In this document: piece after piece, positions 5,607-5,811 of the stretch
How the letters are laid out: every line of letters starts with the position of its first letter
Position numbering within the stretch: the stretch's first letter is position 1
Assembly (NCBI GenBank): GCA_031392925.1
Contig: JANMVV010000217.1
Span: forward strand, 1 to 5,811
Reading direction: 5' to 3'
DNA: 5,811 bases
DNA from: JAGNNV01 sp031392925
Lineage (GTDB): Bacteria; Acidobacteriota; Vicinamibacteria; Fen-336; JAGNNV01
Program-made: the position numbers and the translations under genes
Notes under the pieces: model-generated
Seen by the model: the letters and a program-made list of their open reading frames with translations, nothing else
The model's database searches: none
What the model was told of the DNA's origin: nothing

Positions 5607-5781
5607 AGGCCGTGGTGTAGGTCCCGGGCTCGGGCTGCGCGAACTCGGTGGCCAGCCGACGCAATTCGTCGAGCTCGCTCTCATCGCTGCGCTCAACCCG
5701 GATCGTCGCGGTCATGGTTTCCGTCGTTACTGCGGACTCGCTGAGTCTGTCGAAGATGACCTGGAAGCGTCCCTGTTCCAT
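5605..5781 (-). CDS. Small hypothetical protein, 58 residues
   Basis: The ORF starts at ATG 5781 (MEQGRFQVIFDRLSESAVTT) and ends at TGA 5605-5607. An in-frame TGA lies three codons upstream, so it cannot be longer. The product is acidic and mostly polar, with a possible beta strand (TATIRVERS, 24-32) and helix (ESELDELRRLATEFA, 34-48), and no membrane segment. The translation reads more like a real protein than the arginine-rich chance frames nearby, and most codons end in G or C. The upstream sequence has only a weak GTGA in place of a Shine-Dalgarno. I do not recognise it. It converges on the DUF4386 gene and is probably unrelated to it. Confidence 0.5.
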   Translation of the reverse strand: MEQGRFQVIFDRLSESAVTTETMTATIRVERSDESELDELRRLATEFAQPEPGTYTTA

Positions 5782-5811
5782 GATGGTTCACGCTACACTG
5801 GATGGCCAGTC

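Noticed and set aside
1..5811. CRISPR array, tRNA, rRNA or insertion sequence
   Set aside because: No regularly spaced repeats, no cloverleaf or T-loop signature, no rRNA-like stretch, and no transposase or terminal inverted repeats were seen.

Overview
The window is GC-rich bacterial DNA whose codons mostly end in G or C. The mix of a LytS/LytTR-type two-component pair, a DUF4386 membrane protein and a type I restriction locus would suit a soil or sediment bacterium such as an acidobacterium or a similar lineage. That placement is a guess from gene style: there is no rRNA, tRNA or marker gene in the window.

Left part (1-1851, minus strand) is the promoter-proximal end of a defence locus. 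Read in the direction of transcription it has a 48-residue acidic ORF with a perfect AGGAGG ribosome binding site (1851-1705), a RhuM-family protein (1636-527), and the first 164 codons of the type I restriction-modification methylase hsdM (492-1), which runs out of the window just after its GQYFTPR motif. hsdS and hsdR would be expected beyond base 1 but cannot be seen. Inside the RhuM gene there is a locally AT-rich patch with two perfect inverted repeats.

Middle (1852-2435) is a non-coding gap of about 580 bases between two divergent transcription units. It should hold both promoters. I see only a weak promoter candidate for the minus-strand unit and a few short palindromes.

Right part (2436-5499, plus strand) is a compact run of four genes: a membrane-bound LytS/YehU-type histidine kinase, its LytTR response regulator (ATGA overlap), a small four-helix membrane protein (78 bases downstream), and a six-helix DUF4386 protein (ATGA overlap and a good ribosome binding site). 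The first two form a signalling pair. The two membrane proteins probably belong to the same transcription unit and may be targets or accessory parts of the signalling system, but nothing in the sequence proves that.

The right edge (5500-5811) has a 58-codon minus-strand ORF converging on the DUF4386 gene, with a weak hairpin between them. The most useful second looks are the small ORF plus RhuM upstream of hsdM, and the paired inverted repeats inside the RhuM gene.
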